Origin: Xestospongia muta
Lineage: Eukaryota > Porifera > Demospongiae > Haplosclerida > Petrosiidae
NCBI GenBank assembly: GCA_963693285.1
Contig: OY848931.1
Coordinates: 1,927,001 to 1,991,000, forward strand
Length of the DNA stretch: 64,000 nt
Direction of reading: 5' to 3'
The notes under the pieces are model-generated. The model was not told where the DNA came from, searched no databases, and was given only the letters and a program-made list of their open reading frames with translations. Positions 34,471 to 47,156 of this stretch are shown here, piece after piece (position 1 is the stretch's first letter; every line of letters begins with the position of its first letter). Both the position numbers and the translations under genes were made by a program.

Positions 34471-37400
34471 CTAGCATCTTCTTTTAGTATTAGGATCTAT
34501 GTCACTGTCTGGTCTTCCTTTCCTTTTATAAGGTCTACCTCCTGCTGGTTCCTTACCACGTGGTCTAATTGATTGGTCATGTGACTCCAATTCAATGTCA
34601 TGTGACCTTGGAGGTTGTCGTTTGGTAATACTAGTAGTAGTATTATCATCATAGTCAGAGTTATCCTCCTCATCTGTTCTCTGTCTCTTGTGTTGTCTTC
34701 TCTCTTGTCTCTGACTACTAATGGAGGATTCCCTGCTACTACTCTCATCATTTACTTCATCTCTGTTAGTTGATCTCTTACTGGAGGGTGGAGTAGATAA
34801 TGATTGATCACATGATCTCTTATTAAGTAGACTTCTCTCTATATCATCAGCTAGACTGTTCTCTTCTATTGCTCTCAATGACTCAATAAGTTGTTGCCAG
34901 CTAGGACCATGACAATTTGATACATTGTCACTCTTCTTTAACCAAGCAACTAACATTCTCATCATACATTTTCTAACTTGACCTCTTTCTTCAGTTTTAA
35001 TAATGTCTAGAGTTGAAAAATAGAGACCCAGTTGAAGTCCAAGAGATTCCCATTCAGCAAATTTGTCCAGTAATCTCACTACCTCTCTCAAATCTCTATC
35101 AACATCTATTTATGTAAACAATATAATCTACTATCCAATAAAGCAGTTTCTTACCTAGTGTATTTGTAAGGATCACTTCATTCATACTATCATTAACTTC
35201 AGTTACACTAGAGGACTCTATTAAAGATAATACTCAATACTACTATACAGTATATTAATAAGTAGTACCTTGAGATTGAGTACATAGTACTTCACTTGAT
35301 ACACTAGTAGTAGTGAGCTCTGATATCTAGTTAGTGTTACATAGTATGTAATGAATACAAGGGAAGAGAGAATATACCTTTGTTGACCACACCAGGTGTC
35401 TTCTCTCTTGTAAAGACATAACATAATCAGATATAACACACTCTGCTGCAATGCCATTTTCATCAACTACAGCAGGATGAGAAGTAAGTGTGCGATACTC
35501 AGGACAGGAACAAGGAAAACCAAAGAAGTGACAAGATTTGTAAGTGTAGTGTAGTGATTGTGTGACTGTCTCTAGACCTCTGTGTAGTGTGGAGATAATC
35601 TGTTTACAGAGAACATCTAATGTTAACTCTGGTGTCAGATTGTCTCTTCTGTTTACCCAAACTTCAAGATAAGTAGCTCGACTAATAAGAGTGACACAAT
35701 CATAATATTTACCAACTTTAAAGGTAATCTTATTACGATGATGGACAATTTTATCATGTAATTTCCACTCTAGCTCTGATTTAGATGTTTGACTGAGGAG
35801 ATAAACTACTAGACAACAGAACACACCCACAGGAGTATACCCACACTCAAAATAGATTGTCAAAGGAGCAGGACAAATGGACTCATCTCTTTGTTCCTCT
35901 TCAACTGGAACAGGTTTTAAAGCACAAGGCATAAAGTAATAGTTCTCAGTCTTACGACCAACTTTGATCTTCGTAGGACCAGCTACAATATGTAGATGTT
36001 TTAATAGTGATACTAGTCTGGTGGGTGTAAGAGGATCTCCTTTCCTGGAAGAAAGCTGTTTTACATGTGACTCACTAAATCGGCCATTATCACGAAACTC
36101 TTTTTCAGATGAAGCACTTCCTAACTCTTTAAAAGTAAAACATGATGTGATGAGTTGTGTAATTCTGTCAAATACAAGTTGGAGGTCAGTGATGACAATA
36201 TTTCCTAGTCCCTCTACCTCTGGATAATGCATAATAACACCTACTCTGTGATGTAAAAACCAGAGAACTGACTTGAAGTCTTCTCTATCTTTGATTCCAC
36301 AATCCTGAGCCATTTGATAACATGTAACTAGTTGATGAATAGGCTTTTTACTCTTTCGTAATTTTAGACTAAAGGCACACCAAGAAGCAGGAACAGGTAA
36401 CTCATGAAAATTTCTGTCAATGACCTGATGAAGAATTGAACGTAACTTTTCTATTTCTTTTTGGTCGTTCCTTGTGTCAAGTGGAAAAATGACTTGATCT
36501 GGAGTTGAATATTGTACAAGATCTTCACTAAATAGTTCACCACTGGCCTGTATCTTCAGTTTAAGATGGTTGTTGACTGAATCCACTTTAGCTTGAGCTT
36601 CAGCTTCATTTGGAAAACAGTCTCTGTGAGTAGCTATGAGGAATGCAGCAGGTTCTGACTCATCCTTCAATGGTACTTCATCAAAACTCCATCCAATAGT
36701 ATTTTGTCTCAAACAAGCTATACTAGCTAGAGAACGAAAGATGACCTCTTCATGAGTGAGGGATGTTTGGTAAGGTTTTGAATCACCACTAGATGACCGA
36801 TATGTAATTTCATAACGACTTGTCAAGTCTATTGTTAGATCAAAAACAAGTAGATTGATAGCTGGACCAGTGATAAGAGCTGGTAACATTTCATGGAACT
36901 CAGGCTGTCCTCCAGTATCAATGATATGTAACATAGCATGACTGTCTTTAGCTGTTTGTTGAGATCTCTCTTCATATTGTTTTCTCTTGGTGATTGGAAT
37001 ACTATTTACAAATTTTGATAGTGATTTGAGACCTTCTTGATGTGTAGTAGCTGTAGTGGTTTCATTGTTTTTTTTAAATCTTTCATTGTCCTCCTTAATC
37101 TCTCCTTCTTTCAGTCCTTCTAATTTCTCTTCTAAACACCTGGAAACTTCTTGTCCTTCTGTTATGTTAGCTTCACTATCACTATTATCCTCAAGCAGGT
37201 CTCTTAATTTATCTCTTATATCGATGTCAGTTTCACTAATTTCTGTTGTTGGTGTCACAGTACATGAAGATACATTGCTATTGAACTGTATGATCTCATT
37301 ACTGGTAGTAGAATGATGACTTCTTGATGAATTGCTTGTTATAATATTCTCAAACATTAAAACAGCTTCTTCTTCTAGACCTTGTGTCCTCCATTCTGTG

Positions 37401-40400
37401 GTAACTACTGCATTATGTTGTTGTAGTTTACGAAATGAGTCAACTTGTATGGCTGCATCAACCACACCAGTACTAAGAGAAGGTTCTGTAAGAGACTCAT
37501 TGAGTAATCTCTTCTTCAAAGTACTCTTACCAGCACCTGGTGGTCCTGTCAGAATACACTTGACAACACATAACATTGCCTCTCCACTAGTACGAAGTGC
37601 TTGTTGATATTTAAAAATTGAGAGAATTTCATTTTTTTTTCTACCACGCACAAACACTGTATTGTCAAATCCATCAACAACACAACCATTATCAACAAGA
37701 TGTTGTACAATATGTACATGTTCGTTTTGATATGCTAAATGGAGTGGTCTCTGATGGTCACCATTTTCAGCTTCAATATTACATTGACAGTGGTCTAATA
37801 GATATTTAACAATTTCAAAGTGACCTTTTTCACATGCTATGTGTAACAAAGTGTTGTTACTATAACGAGTCTTGAAATCAACATCACAACCTTTGTTTTC
37901 AACAAGATCTCGTACAATGTCTATATTTCCAGATTCACAAGCTAAGTAGACTGGTCTTTCCTTTCTATTGTTCTCAGCTTCAATATTACATTCAGGGTGT
38001 GCTGTTAGAAGCTTGACCATTTCAAAGTTACCAATTTTACAGGCTATGTGTAATGAAGTGTCACCATAACAAGTCTTGAAATCAACATCACAACCTTTGT
38101 CTTCAACAAGATGTTGTACAATGTCTACATTTCCAGATTCACAAGCTAAATAGACTGGTCTTTTCTGATTATTGTTCTCAGCTTCAACATTACATTGAGG
38201 GTGTGCAGTTAGAAGCTTGACCATTTCAAAGTTACCAATTTTACAGGCTATGTGTAATGAAGTGTCACCATAACAAGTCTTGAAATCAACATCACAACCT
38301 CTGTCTTCAACAAGATGTTGTACAATGTCTACATTTCCAGATTCACAAGCTAAGTAGACTGGTCTTTCCTGACTATTGTTCTCAGCTTCAATATTACATT
38401 GAGGGTGTCCAGTTAGAAGCTTGACCATTTCAAAGTTACCAATTTTACATGCTATGTGTAATGAAGTTTTACCATAACGAGTCTTGAAATCAACATCACA
38501 ACCTCTGTCTTCAACAAGATGTTGTACAATGTCTACATTTCCAGATTCACAAGCTAAGTAGACTGGTCTTTCCTTTCTATTGTTCTCAGCTTCAATATTA
38601 CATTGAGGGTGTGCAGTTAGAAGCTTGACCATTTCAAAGTTACCAATTTTACAGGCTATGTGTAATGAAGTGACACCATAACGAGTCTTGAAATCAACAT
38701 CACAACCTCTGTCTTCAACAAGATGTTGTACAATGTCTACATTTCCAGATTCACAAGCTAAGTAGACTGGTCTTTCCTGACTATTGTTCTCAGCTTCAAT
38801 ATTACATTGAGGGTGTCCAGTTAGAAGCTTGACCATTTCAAAGTTACCCTTCTTACATGCTATGTGTAATGAAGTTTCACCATAATGAGTCTTGAAATCA
38901 ACATCACAACCTTTGTCTTCAACAAGATATTGTACAATGTCTACATTTCCAGATTCACAAGCTAAGTAGACTGGTCTTTCCTGACCATTGATCTCAGCTT
39001 CGATATTACATTGAGGTTGATTAGTTAGTATTTTGACAATTTCAAAGTGACCCTTCTGACATGCTATGTGTAATGGAGTTTTGTAAGGATATATCTTAAA
39101 TTTAAGGTTAATATCAAATACTCTAATACTAACAAGATACTCAGTAACATCTACACAACCCAATTGTACAGCCTTATGTAGCGGATAATCTGCCTCAACA
39201 ATATCACTTAAAAAAGTGTCATCACTAGAGAAAATTGGCCGATCTTCTTCAAGTCTCCTTGTTAAATATTCCTTGATGCCAATCTTACTAACTAACAGTT
39301 CAATCATTGATCCTGGTACTTTATCTTCTACTGCTGACTTGATACATTGATGTATGCCATTAACACTAACCTTCTCTCTCAACAACATAACTATTTCTTT
39401 ATGTCCCTGACAAAGTGCATAATGAAGTGGTTGATGTCCTATATTGTCTAATACTTCAAGATTACATTGTGGTTTAGAAGATAGATATTCTACTACTGAT
39501 AAATGACCATTATTACATGCATTATGTATTGGAGTGTATCCTTTGTCATCTGATACATTGATATCACAACCCCTTCCAACAAGAGCCTTGATAATTTCCA
39601 AATAACCAAACTCAGCAGCATGATGTAATGGATACATTCCACAGTTATTACTTCTAGTCTCACAGTTACATTGAGGTTGACTGAGGAGATATTGAACTAT
39701 TGGTAGATGACCATACTCAGTAGCTCTATGTAGAGGAGTGTATGCCTCACTATCTAAACCATTTACATCACATCCTACCTCATTAACAAGGTACTGTACT
39801 ATATCTAGATCACCTGATCTAGCTACTTGATGAAGGGGAGGAGAACTACTGTCTTTCCATTGAATAGTGACGCTAGTTTTAAAAATTTGTTTTGCTAAAT
39901 ACACGTGGTTTTCTTGACATACTCTAGTCATGAAATCATTAAATGATATTGCTCTCAATAATATTGTCATTATATCCCAATTTGGTGCCACTTTAATACA
40001 CTGATATATATCATCAGGATCCAATATATAGTCAGGATTAGTACATATCAATGATACAATGTTACTGTGACCATTTCTACTGGCAAAATAAAGAGGGGTT
40101 TCCCAATGATAATTGGGGAGGCCAAAGTCAAAATTATTATTATGACGACCATGTATTAGAAACTCCACAAATTCTTTCTTTCCAGTACCACACGACAAAT
40201 GAAGTGGTGTGGAATCTTCATTATTACGTAAATAGCCACAACTCACGATTTCAGAACTGGCAATGAGATACTGTAATACGTCTAATCCACAGTGGTAAGA
40301 ACTGCAACACAAGTGAAAGAGCGTGTTCCCTTGATCATCACGTACCCAAGGAGACGTACCTCGTGTAATAAGTCTCTTAACAAGATCTAGATCACCTTTA

Positions 40401-40438
40401 GAACAGGCATCACAAATCTCTACTGTTGACTGTTCCAT
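34471..40438 (-). CDS. M2: ANK-Roc-COR-death domain protein
   Basis: Four exons: 35378-40438 (1687 codons, phase 0), 35269-35326, 35155-35217 and 34471-35105, about 1938 residues. I start at MEQSTVEIC (40438) as in M1; an upstream ATG at 40489 would add 17 residues. Residues 1-930 are ankyrin repeats, including six 68-residue double repeats (NFEMVKLLTGHPQCNIEAEN). Roc: GPPGAGKST near 964, DTGGQPEF near 1173, ATHRD near 1269, with an acidic insert shorter than that of M1. COR follows. After the ISELTTTSV exon comes a clear death domain, about 1735-1830 (LREVVRLLDKFAEWESLGLQ, SWQQLIESLRAIEENSLADD). Then a Ser-rich and basic tail (QERRQHKRQR, GGRPYKRKGRPDSD, KRRC) that looks like a nuclear localisation signal. 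It is head-to-head with a fragmentary partner at 40500. Likely a death-fold adaptor GTPase (inference). Confidence 0.88.
37860..39010 (-). repeat. 204-bp tandem repeat inside the M2 ankyrin array
   Basis: Six in-frame units of 68 codons. CTTGAAATCAACATCACAAC recurs at 37871, 38075 and 38279, exactly 204 bp apart, and three more times. Each unit holds one SLHIACKIGNFEMVKLL repeat and one RPVYLACESGNVDIV repeat. Differences cluster in a few tip residues (THYGE, TRYGV, TCYGD). Confidence 0.9.
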
Positions 40439-40500
40439 TGTCTTGAGAGGGAGTGGCTTCAAATTTAATATTCTCTTTATAATGCCCACCTGATTAAGTT
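40439..40500. promoter_or_regulatory. M2 5' flank, remnant of the divergent promoter
   Basis: Keeps ATTCTCTTTATAATGCCCAC as in the other pairs. It then joins directly to mid-FHA sequence of the partner gene (GACAATGATAGTAATGGCGA), so the partner has lost exons 1, 2 and part of exon 3. Confidence 0.45.
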
Positions 40501-41369
40501 GACAATGATAGTAATGGCGACTTGGAAAGGACAGAAACAGGCAGACATTTATCTCGACAAAAGAGAGTAGGAGATGGTGACCATTTTGTATTGAAAGATC
40601 TTATAGCTGGTACTGGAACAAATTGATAAAATGGAGTCCTCTACTTTAAATATTCTTACTCTTACAATTACAGGTTTGTTAGATCAATATATAAAATATC
40701 TGATTGTGAAAAGAACTTTATCAATAACTTAATCTTACTATATTGTAGTGATCTGACTTAGTTGTTTATTAGTACTATTATACATATGACTGCTTTAGTT
40801 GGGGCTTGTTCAGACTTGCCCTAAATATATAAATTATAATACACATACTGTATTGTAGTGATCTACTTAATTGTTCATTAAATGTTTTCATTGATAGGTA
40901 CTGAGGATAATGAACAGAGTTCTGTAAAGTTTTCAATTGACTCGGTATTGTCAACTCCAGTTCTTCCTTTAACATCTTATGATATTAATACTGAATATCA
41001 ACCACCATCATATGAAGGAGATGAGAAATTTAATGCTTTATTTGCTCCTCGTAAATCATTTGGTATTACACAGTTCTCTCTTAACACACCCTCTACTGCC
41101 AATATTCGTCAAGTGCCACGCCTCCTACTTCATATTGCTATTGATAATAGCGATATAGAAATGGTAACTTATCTCTTATCAAGAGGAGCTAATGTAAGTG
41201 GGTGTGGTCATCACTATAGTTATTATTGTCTTTTGTTTTAATATAGGTTAACAAAGTCGCTGGTGACTTACAGTATACTGCTGTCCATTTAGCAGCATTA
41301 CGTAATGATGATGTCATTATGACACTATTATTAAAATATGGAGCTGATGTAGAAATAAGGAATGCTGAG
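40500..41369 (+). pseudogene. FHA-ANK family, fragment copy 4
   Basis: Starts inside the FHA exon (GDGDHFVLKDLIAGTG) with a further internal deletion to NKMESSTL. It continues with the exon at 40897-41193 (TEDNEQSSVKFSIDSVL, SRGAN), which is open, and the following ankyrin exon from about 41248 (VNKVAGDLQYTAVHLAALR). It breaks at 41369 in RNAE/P, where SINE-tail and reversed KANSL1-like sequence follow. It has no start exon and no RING. Confidence 0.8.
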
Positions 41370-41465
41370 CCTCTCAAGGCTATATATACAGAAATAGAAT
41401 GTGCATGAAGATACTAACCTAGTGAGACATGGTACAAGAGAGAGATTAACATAATATTTTGTACT
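41370..41465 (-). mobile_element. SINE tail at a duplication breakpoint
   Basis: Matches the distal part of the SINE at 16250-16345 (GACATGGTACAAGAGAGAGA). The tRNA-like head is missing. Confidence 0.5.
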
Positions 41466-41492
41466 TTTTATAAAAATTTATAAATAACAATA

Positions 41493-42310
41493 ATAGTCCA
41501 TTGGGTGGTGTTTGTAAGAGGGCACTCATCTGACATGTCTACAGGAGGTGTAGCAGACAATGTGGGGCTGGAAAGGGGTGGAGCTGAGGATCCAAGAGGT
41601 GTATGCACTGTGTGAGGTGGTGTAGAGAGGTGTGTGATGAGTGAGGGAGTGGGGAAGGTGAAGATGAGGAACGTGAATAATCCAGGATGGGAACATATTG
41701 GATGACTTTTTTGGGAGGTGCTGTTGGATGAGTTAGAGCATCCATGTCTTTTCCAGCTAGAGGGAAATGCTGAGGTGGCCATGGTAACACTTGTGTCATA
41801 ACTGCTTCCATTTCCATTCCTATACCAGGAAGTGGAGGAGAAGCTGAATGAGAGGAATCAGGAGTTGATGATTGTTGAGGTGGACGTGGTCTTTTACGAT
41901 TCCCAGTAATAAAATTGAGGTATTTTTTTCTTTCCTTGGCCTCACACCTGTTGTGTCGATCAGCAAAAATTAGATCACTGACATCCTATTAAAATAAATA
42001 AAAAACAACATAACTTTGTCCTAAAAATATAGTAATTATAACATTAAATTAGCCAGTAAATAGTAAACGTATGAAGCCACTATATACATAAAGATACATG
42101 TATGTGTGTGTGTGTGTGTGACTGTACCTCTTCTTCATCACTTTCATCTATATCTCCATTGATTTTTATCCCATGATCAAGTTTTCTGTTCACATGATGA
42201 GAATTGAGTCCTGTCTCCTCCCCTTTATCAGCATTACCATTAACAAGAGGAGCAATGTCTGGTCCCATATTCTCTTCTACCTTACGCCATTTTGGTGTTA
42301 TGATTTCTTT
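41493..42310 (-). pseudogene. KANSL1-like PEHE fragment, copy D
   Basis: Same two-exon fragment as 16382-17212, with WRKVEEN intact, GDIDESDEEE and the Ser/Pro-rich tail. A 2-bp addition near 41625 (GAGAGG for GAGG) relative to copy B shifts the tail frame, so the C-terminus differs. It starts mid-PEHE at the same boundary as copy B, and the candidate exon NHWISSENVARR follows at about 42580-42700. Copies B and D therefore share one ancestral rearrangement. Confidence 0.7.
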
Positions 42311-42845
42311 GTATTCTGACCTAAATAAATTATCTATAAACTAGTGGTTTTTTGATATTGTTACATTTTGTATTATAGAATGATATGTATTAACTGTCAA
42401 TGAATAGGTACAACTTAAATATAAGCAAAGATATATGGATTTCACCTAGTTATACAAAAATTAGTATATTTTATTAACATTGTATACTAACACACATACT
42501 GGTTGTCTCTAAAGGAACTGATGTATAGAATATTTGAAAATGGAGTTTTAAATATAATTATGGTCTTAACAGAATGAACTAACCAATGTTTTCAGATAAT
42601 CTTCATATTTCTTTGCAAAATTATTTTGATTAATAGCTCTTAAATCAGATAATAAATTTCTTCTTGCCACATTTTCAGAGCTGATCCAATGATTGCTAAA
42701 GAAGAGAGAGAGAGAGAAAGAGGAGGTATATACAATTGTCTAAAGTAGATACTAGGTTATTTATATAACAAATTAAGTTAATAAAATGTGTAGAAACAGA
42801 CTTATTTAACTAACAACATTTATAACAAGTTTGTAATTGTCCTAA

Positions 42846-45009
42846 GATGGTTTTTAGTGGTCCTGGTCCTATATCAAAATACATGGATGGACTATGGGCA
42901 GTACTTTCACACAAACTACCAGATGGAAGTGAGAAACCAGTTGGATTGTATCTGGACCTCTATCAAATGCTGAAAGGAAGTACTCATGGATTAAAGGGGA
43001 AACCCTAGCTATTGTGTTTGGTATCAAATACTTCCACTTATTTATTTGGATGACACTATTATAATCTACACTGACCATAATCCATTAGTAAGTCTGATGA
43101 GCTCAAATAAGACCTTTCCCTCACATACATCAGCAGGATTACAATGATGGGCACTGACTCTGTCTACATATGAATATTCACTAAAATTCAAATCTACCCA
43201 GCTGAATGGGAATGCAGATGCTCTCAGTAGATTACTATTACCACCAGTCCCTAGAGATATCCTAATTCCCAGTGAGATTGTTTTACTCCCGGAAAAGTTT
43301 GAGTTTTTACCAATTACATCAAAAGAAATTGCTGCACAGACAGAAAAGGACGCAATTCTCTCTAAAGTTCTATAATTTGTGGAAAATGGCTAGCCAATAA
43401 GTATGGAAGATAAAGAGCTCAAACCATACTTCAATAAGAGATCTGAGCTATCAAGTTATTTAAATTATTTACTGTGGAAAAATCGTGTTATTGTACCTCC
43501 ACCAGGTCATGCCATTCTAATTGAGGAGTTACACAAAGAACATCTGGCTATAGCAAAAATGAAAAGTCTGCCTAGAACTGTTATCTGGTGGCCAGGCCTT
43601 GATGAAAATATCCATGAGAAAGTACAATGTTGTACAGAGTGCCAAGCATTACGACCATCAGCACCTCTTATGCCTTTTCAGTCTTGGGAATGGCCATTAA
43701 ACCATGGCAAAGACTACATTTAGACTTTGCAGGTCCATTTTAGAATTATATGTTTTTAACAGTACTTGCTGCTCATTCTAAATGGATTGAAACTCATCCT
43801 GTGTCTTCTATTACTTCATCAACTACAATCTCAAATCTTTGTCAAATCTTTGAACAGCATAGACTACCAGAAGTTGTTGTGACAAATAATGGCCAATCAT
43901 TTATTAGTGATGAATTCCAGAAATTCCTGTACACTAATGGTATAAAACATATTCTAACATCTCTCTATTATCCTGTCACTAATGGCTAGCTGAGAAAGCA
44001 GTTCACATAATCAAAGATGGCCTGAAGAAAATAACTGAAACCCTAACAGAACCTCATACCACCACGGGATTATCCCCAGGAGAACTATTAATAGGAACAA
44101 AATTGAGATCAATACTGGACCTATTGAAACCAACATTAAGGTATTGTGTACAACGTAAACAGTATATCTCAGAACAGTATATCTCAGAACAAGTTGCCAA
44201 CAAAAGTACTCACCCTCAATATTTTGCAGTAGGAGACACTGTGTATGCAAAAAAATTTGCAAAGGGAAAGAATCATTAGGTCCCTGGTTTTATTTTAGTT
44301 TATACAGGTACAAAATTGTGCATCATTCAACTTAACAATGGGAATAACTGAGATGACATTTTGATTATATACAAAAAAGATACACTCTAAATGAAAACAC
44401 AGACTTAACATCACCATTTACTAACCCAGAGTACACTTCAGAACTGCATACTCAAACTGGAAAGAAACAACCATCTACACATGAAGACACATCACCAGTC
44501 ACCACCTTAATTACTCCTATAGCCACCGCACCAAATGATACTGTCCAATGAATACCAACACAAACCCACCTCCCACTCAAAGATATCTGATGTGTAAGCC
44601 ACCAAATCATCTAATATATATATACTAATCTCAAATAAAGGAGGAAAAGTGTACTGTTTATTATGTAAAGACAATGTACTGTTTGTTATGTAAAGACAAT
44701 GTACTGTTTATTATGTAAAGACAATGTACTGTTTGTTATGTAAAGACAATGTACTGTTTGTTATGTAAAGACAATGTACTGTTTGTTATGTAAAGACAAT
44801 GTAGTGTTTGTTATGTAGAGACAGTGTATGTACTGTTTGTTATGTAGAGACAGTTGAACATTGTAGTCTGGTTTATATGTGTGTATCTGTTTACTCTAGT
44901 TTGTTGATACGTATTGTAACTATTGGTTTTGTAAAGTATATAAGCAAGCTGTCTTCTATCTTAAAAGAGGAGAAACTCTTTATAATCCTCTAACTCTGAG
45001 AATATTACA
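42846..45009 (+). mobile_element. Ty3/gypsy 5'-truncated copy G3 with LTR
   Basis: Same content and same left boundary as G1: RNase H, integrase H2C2 finger at about 43480-43720 (HKEHLAIAKM, CCTECQALRP) and core at 43750-43989 (VVVTNNGQSF, again Asn for the catalytic Asp). LTR at 44650-45009 with about seven 25-bp units. The shared truncation and shared mutations show that G1 and G3 descend from one defective insertion copied by segmental duplication. Confidence 0.8.
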
Positions 45010-47053
45010 ATAGTGATACCAGTCTGGTTGGTGTAAGAGGGTCTCCTTTCCTGGAAGAAAGCTGTTTAAATCAGCCATTATCATGAAACTCTTTTCAGAT
45101 GAGGCACTCTAAGTTGGAGATGACAATATTTCCTGGAAGAATTACATGTGACTCACTAAATCAGCCATTATCACGAAACTCTTTTTGGATGAAGCACTTC
45201 CTAACTCTCGTAAATTCTGTCAAATACCAAATTGGAAGTCGTTTTCTAGTCCTTCTGCATAATACCTACTCGTAAAAACCAGAGATACTCCTAAGCCGCG
45301 ATAAACATGGTTTAAAGGCAACCCAAGAAGGTTTGTGAAACTTGTTAGAAATGACAAGGAACTTGTTAGAAATGGAGTAAAAACATCTGAGTTGAAAATT
45401 GTGAGTGAAGCTGGTAACATGGAACTCAGGCTGTCCTCCTGTACTAAGAGATGACGAGATTTTTAAAGCTGGTAACATGGAACTCAGGCTGTCCTCCTGT
45501 ACTAAGAGATGACGAGATTTTTACCAGCACATTTGACAACCAAAACAATGCCACTCCATGATATGTTTGCTGATATCAGGGGAAAATGTGCCACTCCATG
45601 ATATGTTTGCTGATATCAGGGGAAAATGTTTTCAGCAGCCATTTTCTAATTTCGAGATTATATGCTAAATGGAGTGGTCTGCCTGCTGGGTTGTTGCTAT
45701 GAACATTTTTAGCAGTAACATCACATCCTTCTCTACTAAATGTGGAGCGGTTTTAGCAGTAACAACATCCTTTCTCTACCACAAGATGTATCAGCCTTTT
45801 CTAATTTCGAGACTACATGCTAAACGGAGCCTTTCTCTACCACAAGATGTTAGTAACATCACAGCCTTTCTCTACCACAAGATGTTGTACAATTTTTGTT
45901 GCATATTTTATTATTCTTAGCTTCATGTCTATAGCATTATTCTCATCTGACTAGTTAGAATTTGACCATTATCGTGAATCCTTTAGCCTTGATTTTAGGG
46001 TACAGTTACATTGCAGTTGACTGAGGAGATATTGAACTATTGGTAGATGACCATACTCAATAGCTCTGTTGTACAATTTTAGCAGTAACAAGATGTTGCA
46101 TATTTTATTATTCTATAGCATTATTCTCATCTGACTAGTTAGAATTTGACCATTATCGTGAATCCTTTGTCGCCTTGATTTTAGGGTACAGTTACATTGC
46201 AGTTGACTGAGGAGATATTGAACTATTGGTAGATGACCACACTCAATAGCTCTGTTGTACAATTTTAGCAGTAACAAGATGTTGCATATTTTATTATTCT
46301 TAGCCTCATGTCAGCATTATTCTCATCTGACTAGTTAGAATTTGACCATTATCGTGAATCCTTTGGAGCCTTGATTTTAGGGTACAGTTACATTGCAGTT
46401 GACTGAGGAGATATTGAACTATTGGTAGATGACCATACTCAATAGCTCTATGCCGAGTGTATGCCTCACTATCTAAACCATTTACATCACATCCCGTACT
46501 ATATCTAGATCACCTGATCTAGCTGAAGGGGAGGAGAACTACTGTCTTTCCATTGAAAATGGTGTTAGTTTTAAAAAATGTTTTGCTAAATACACATGAT
46601 GTAATGAAATCATTAAATGATAATTGCTCTCAATAATATTGCCACTGTGTCCCAATTTGTTGCCACTTTAATACACTGATATACATATCATCAGGATCCA
46701 ATATATATATATATATATATAGAGTCTGGATTAGTACATGTACATATCAATGATACAATGTTACTGTGACCATTTCTACTGGCAAAATAAACAAGGGTTT
46801 CTCCTTAATCTTTCTTTCCAGCACCTCACAACTGAAGTGGTGTGAAACTACATTATTGTAACTATAACTCACGATTTCAGAAGTGGCATTGAGATACTGT
46901 AATACAACTAATCCACAGTGCAATTGAAAGAGTGTTCCCTTGATTATCATGTACCCAAGGAGACGTACCACGTGTAATAAGTCCCTTAACAAGATATAGA
47001 ACACCTTTAGAACAGGCATCACAAATTTCTACAGTTGACTGTTCCAGGAACAT
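45010..47053 (-). pseudogene. P2: decayed ROCO copy, short version
   Basis: Counterpart of P1, only 2.0 kb long. It starts with the same MFLEQSTVEICDACSKG remnant at 47053, followed by frameshifted ankyrin pieces, a three-unit version of the 196-bp array (about 45960-46440) and COR shards up to the LTR. It lacks the second gypsy end and the 403-bp duplication. It also carries an (AT)n tract at about 46702-46721, also present near 26471-26488 in P1. Confidence 0.8.
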
Positions 47054-47156
47054 TGTCTCATGTAGTCTTGAGAGGGTGTGTTTTCTTTTCAGTTTAATAT
47101 TCTCTTTATAATGCCCACCTGATTAAGCTGACCCTGCAAACTGCAAAAGTGCTAAG
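47054..47156. promoter_or_regulatory. Divergent promoter region in front of copy 5
   Basis: About 100 bp with the conserved ATTCTCTTTATAATGCCCAC core and a GATTAAGCTGACCCTGCAAA stretch shared with 26893-26912. Confidence 0.5.

Noticed and set aside
40439..40489. Upstream ATG of M2 as the true start
   Set aside because: The 17 extra codons overlap the conserved promoter core, and M1 and the P1/P2 relics share the MEQ-type start. Not excluded.
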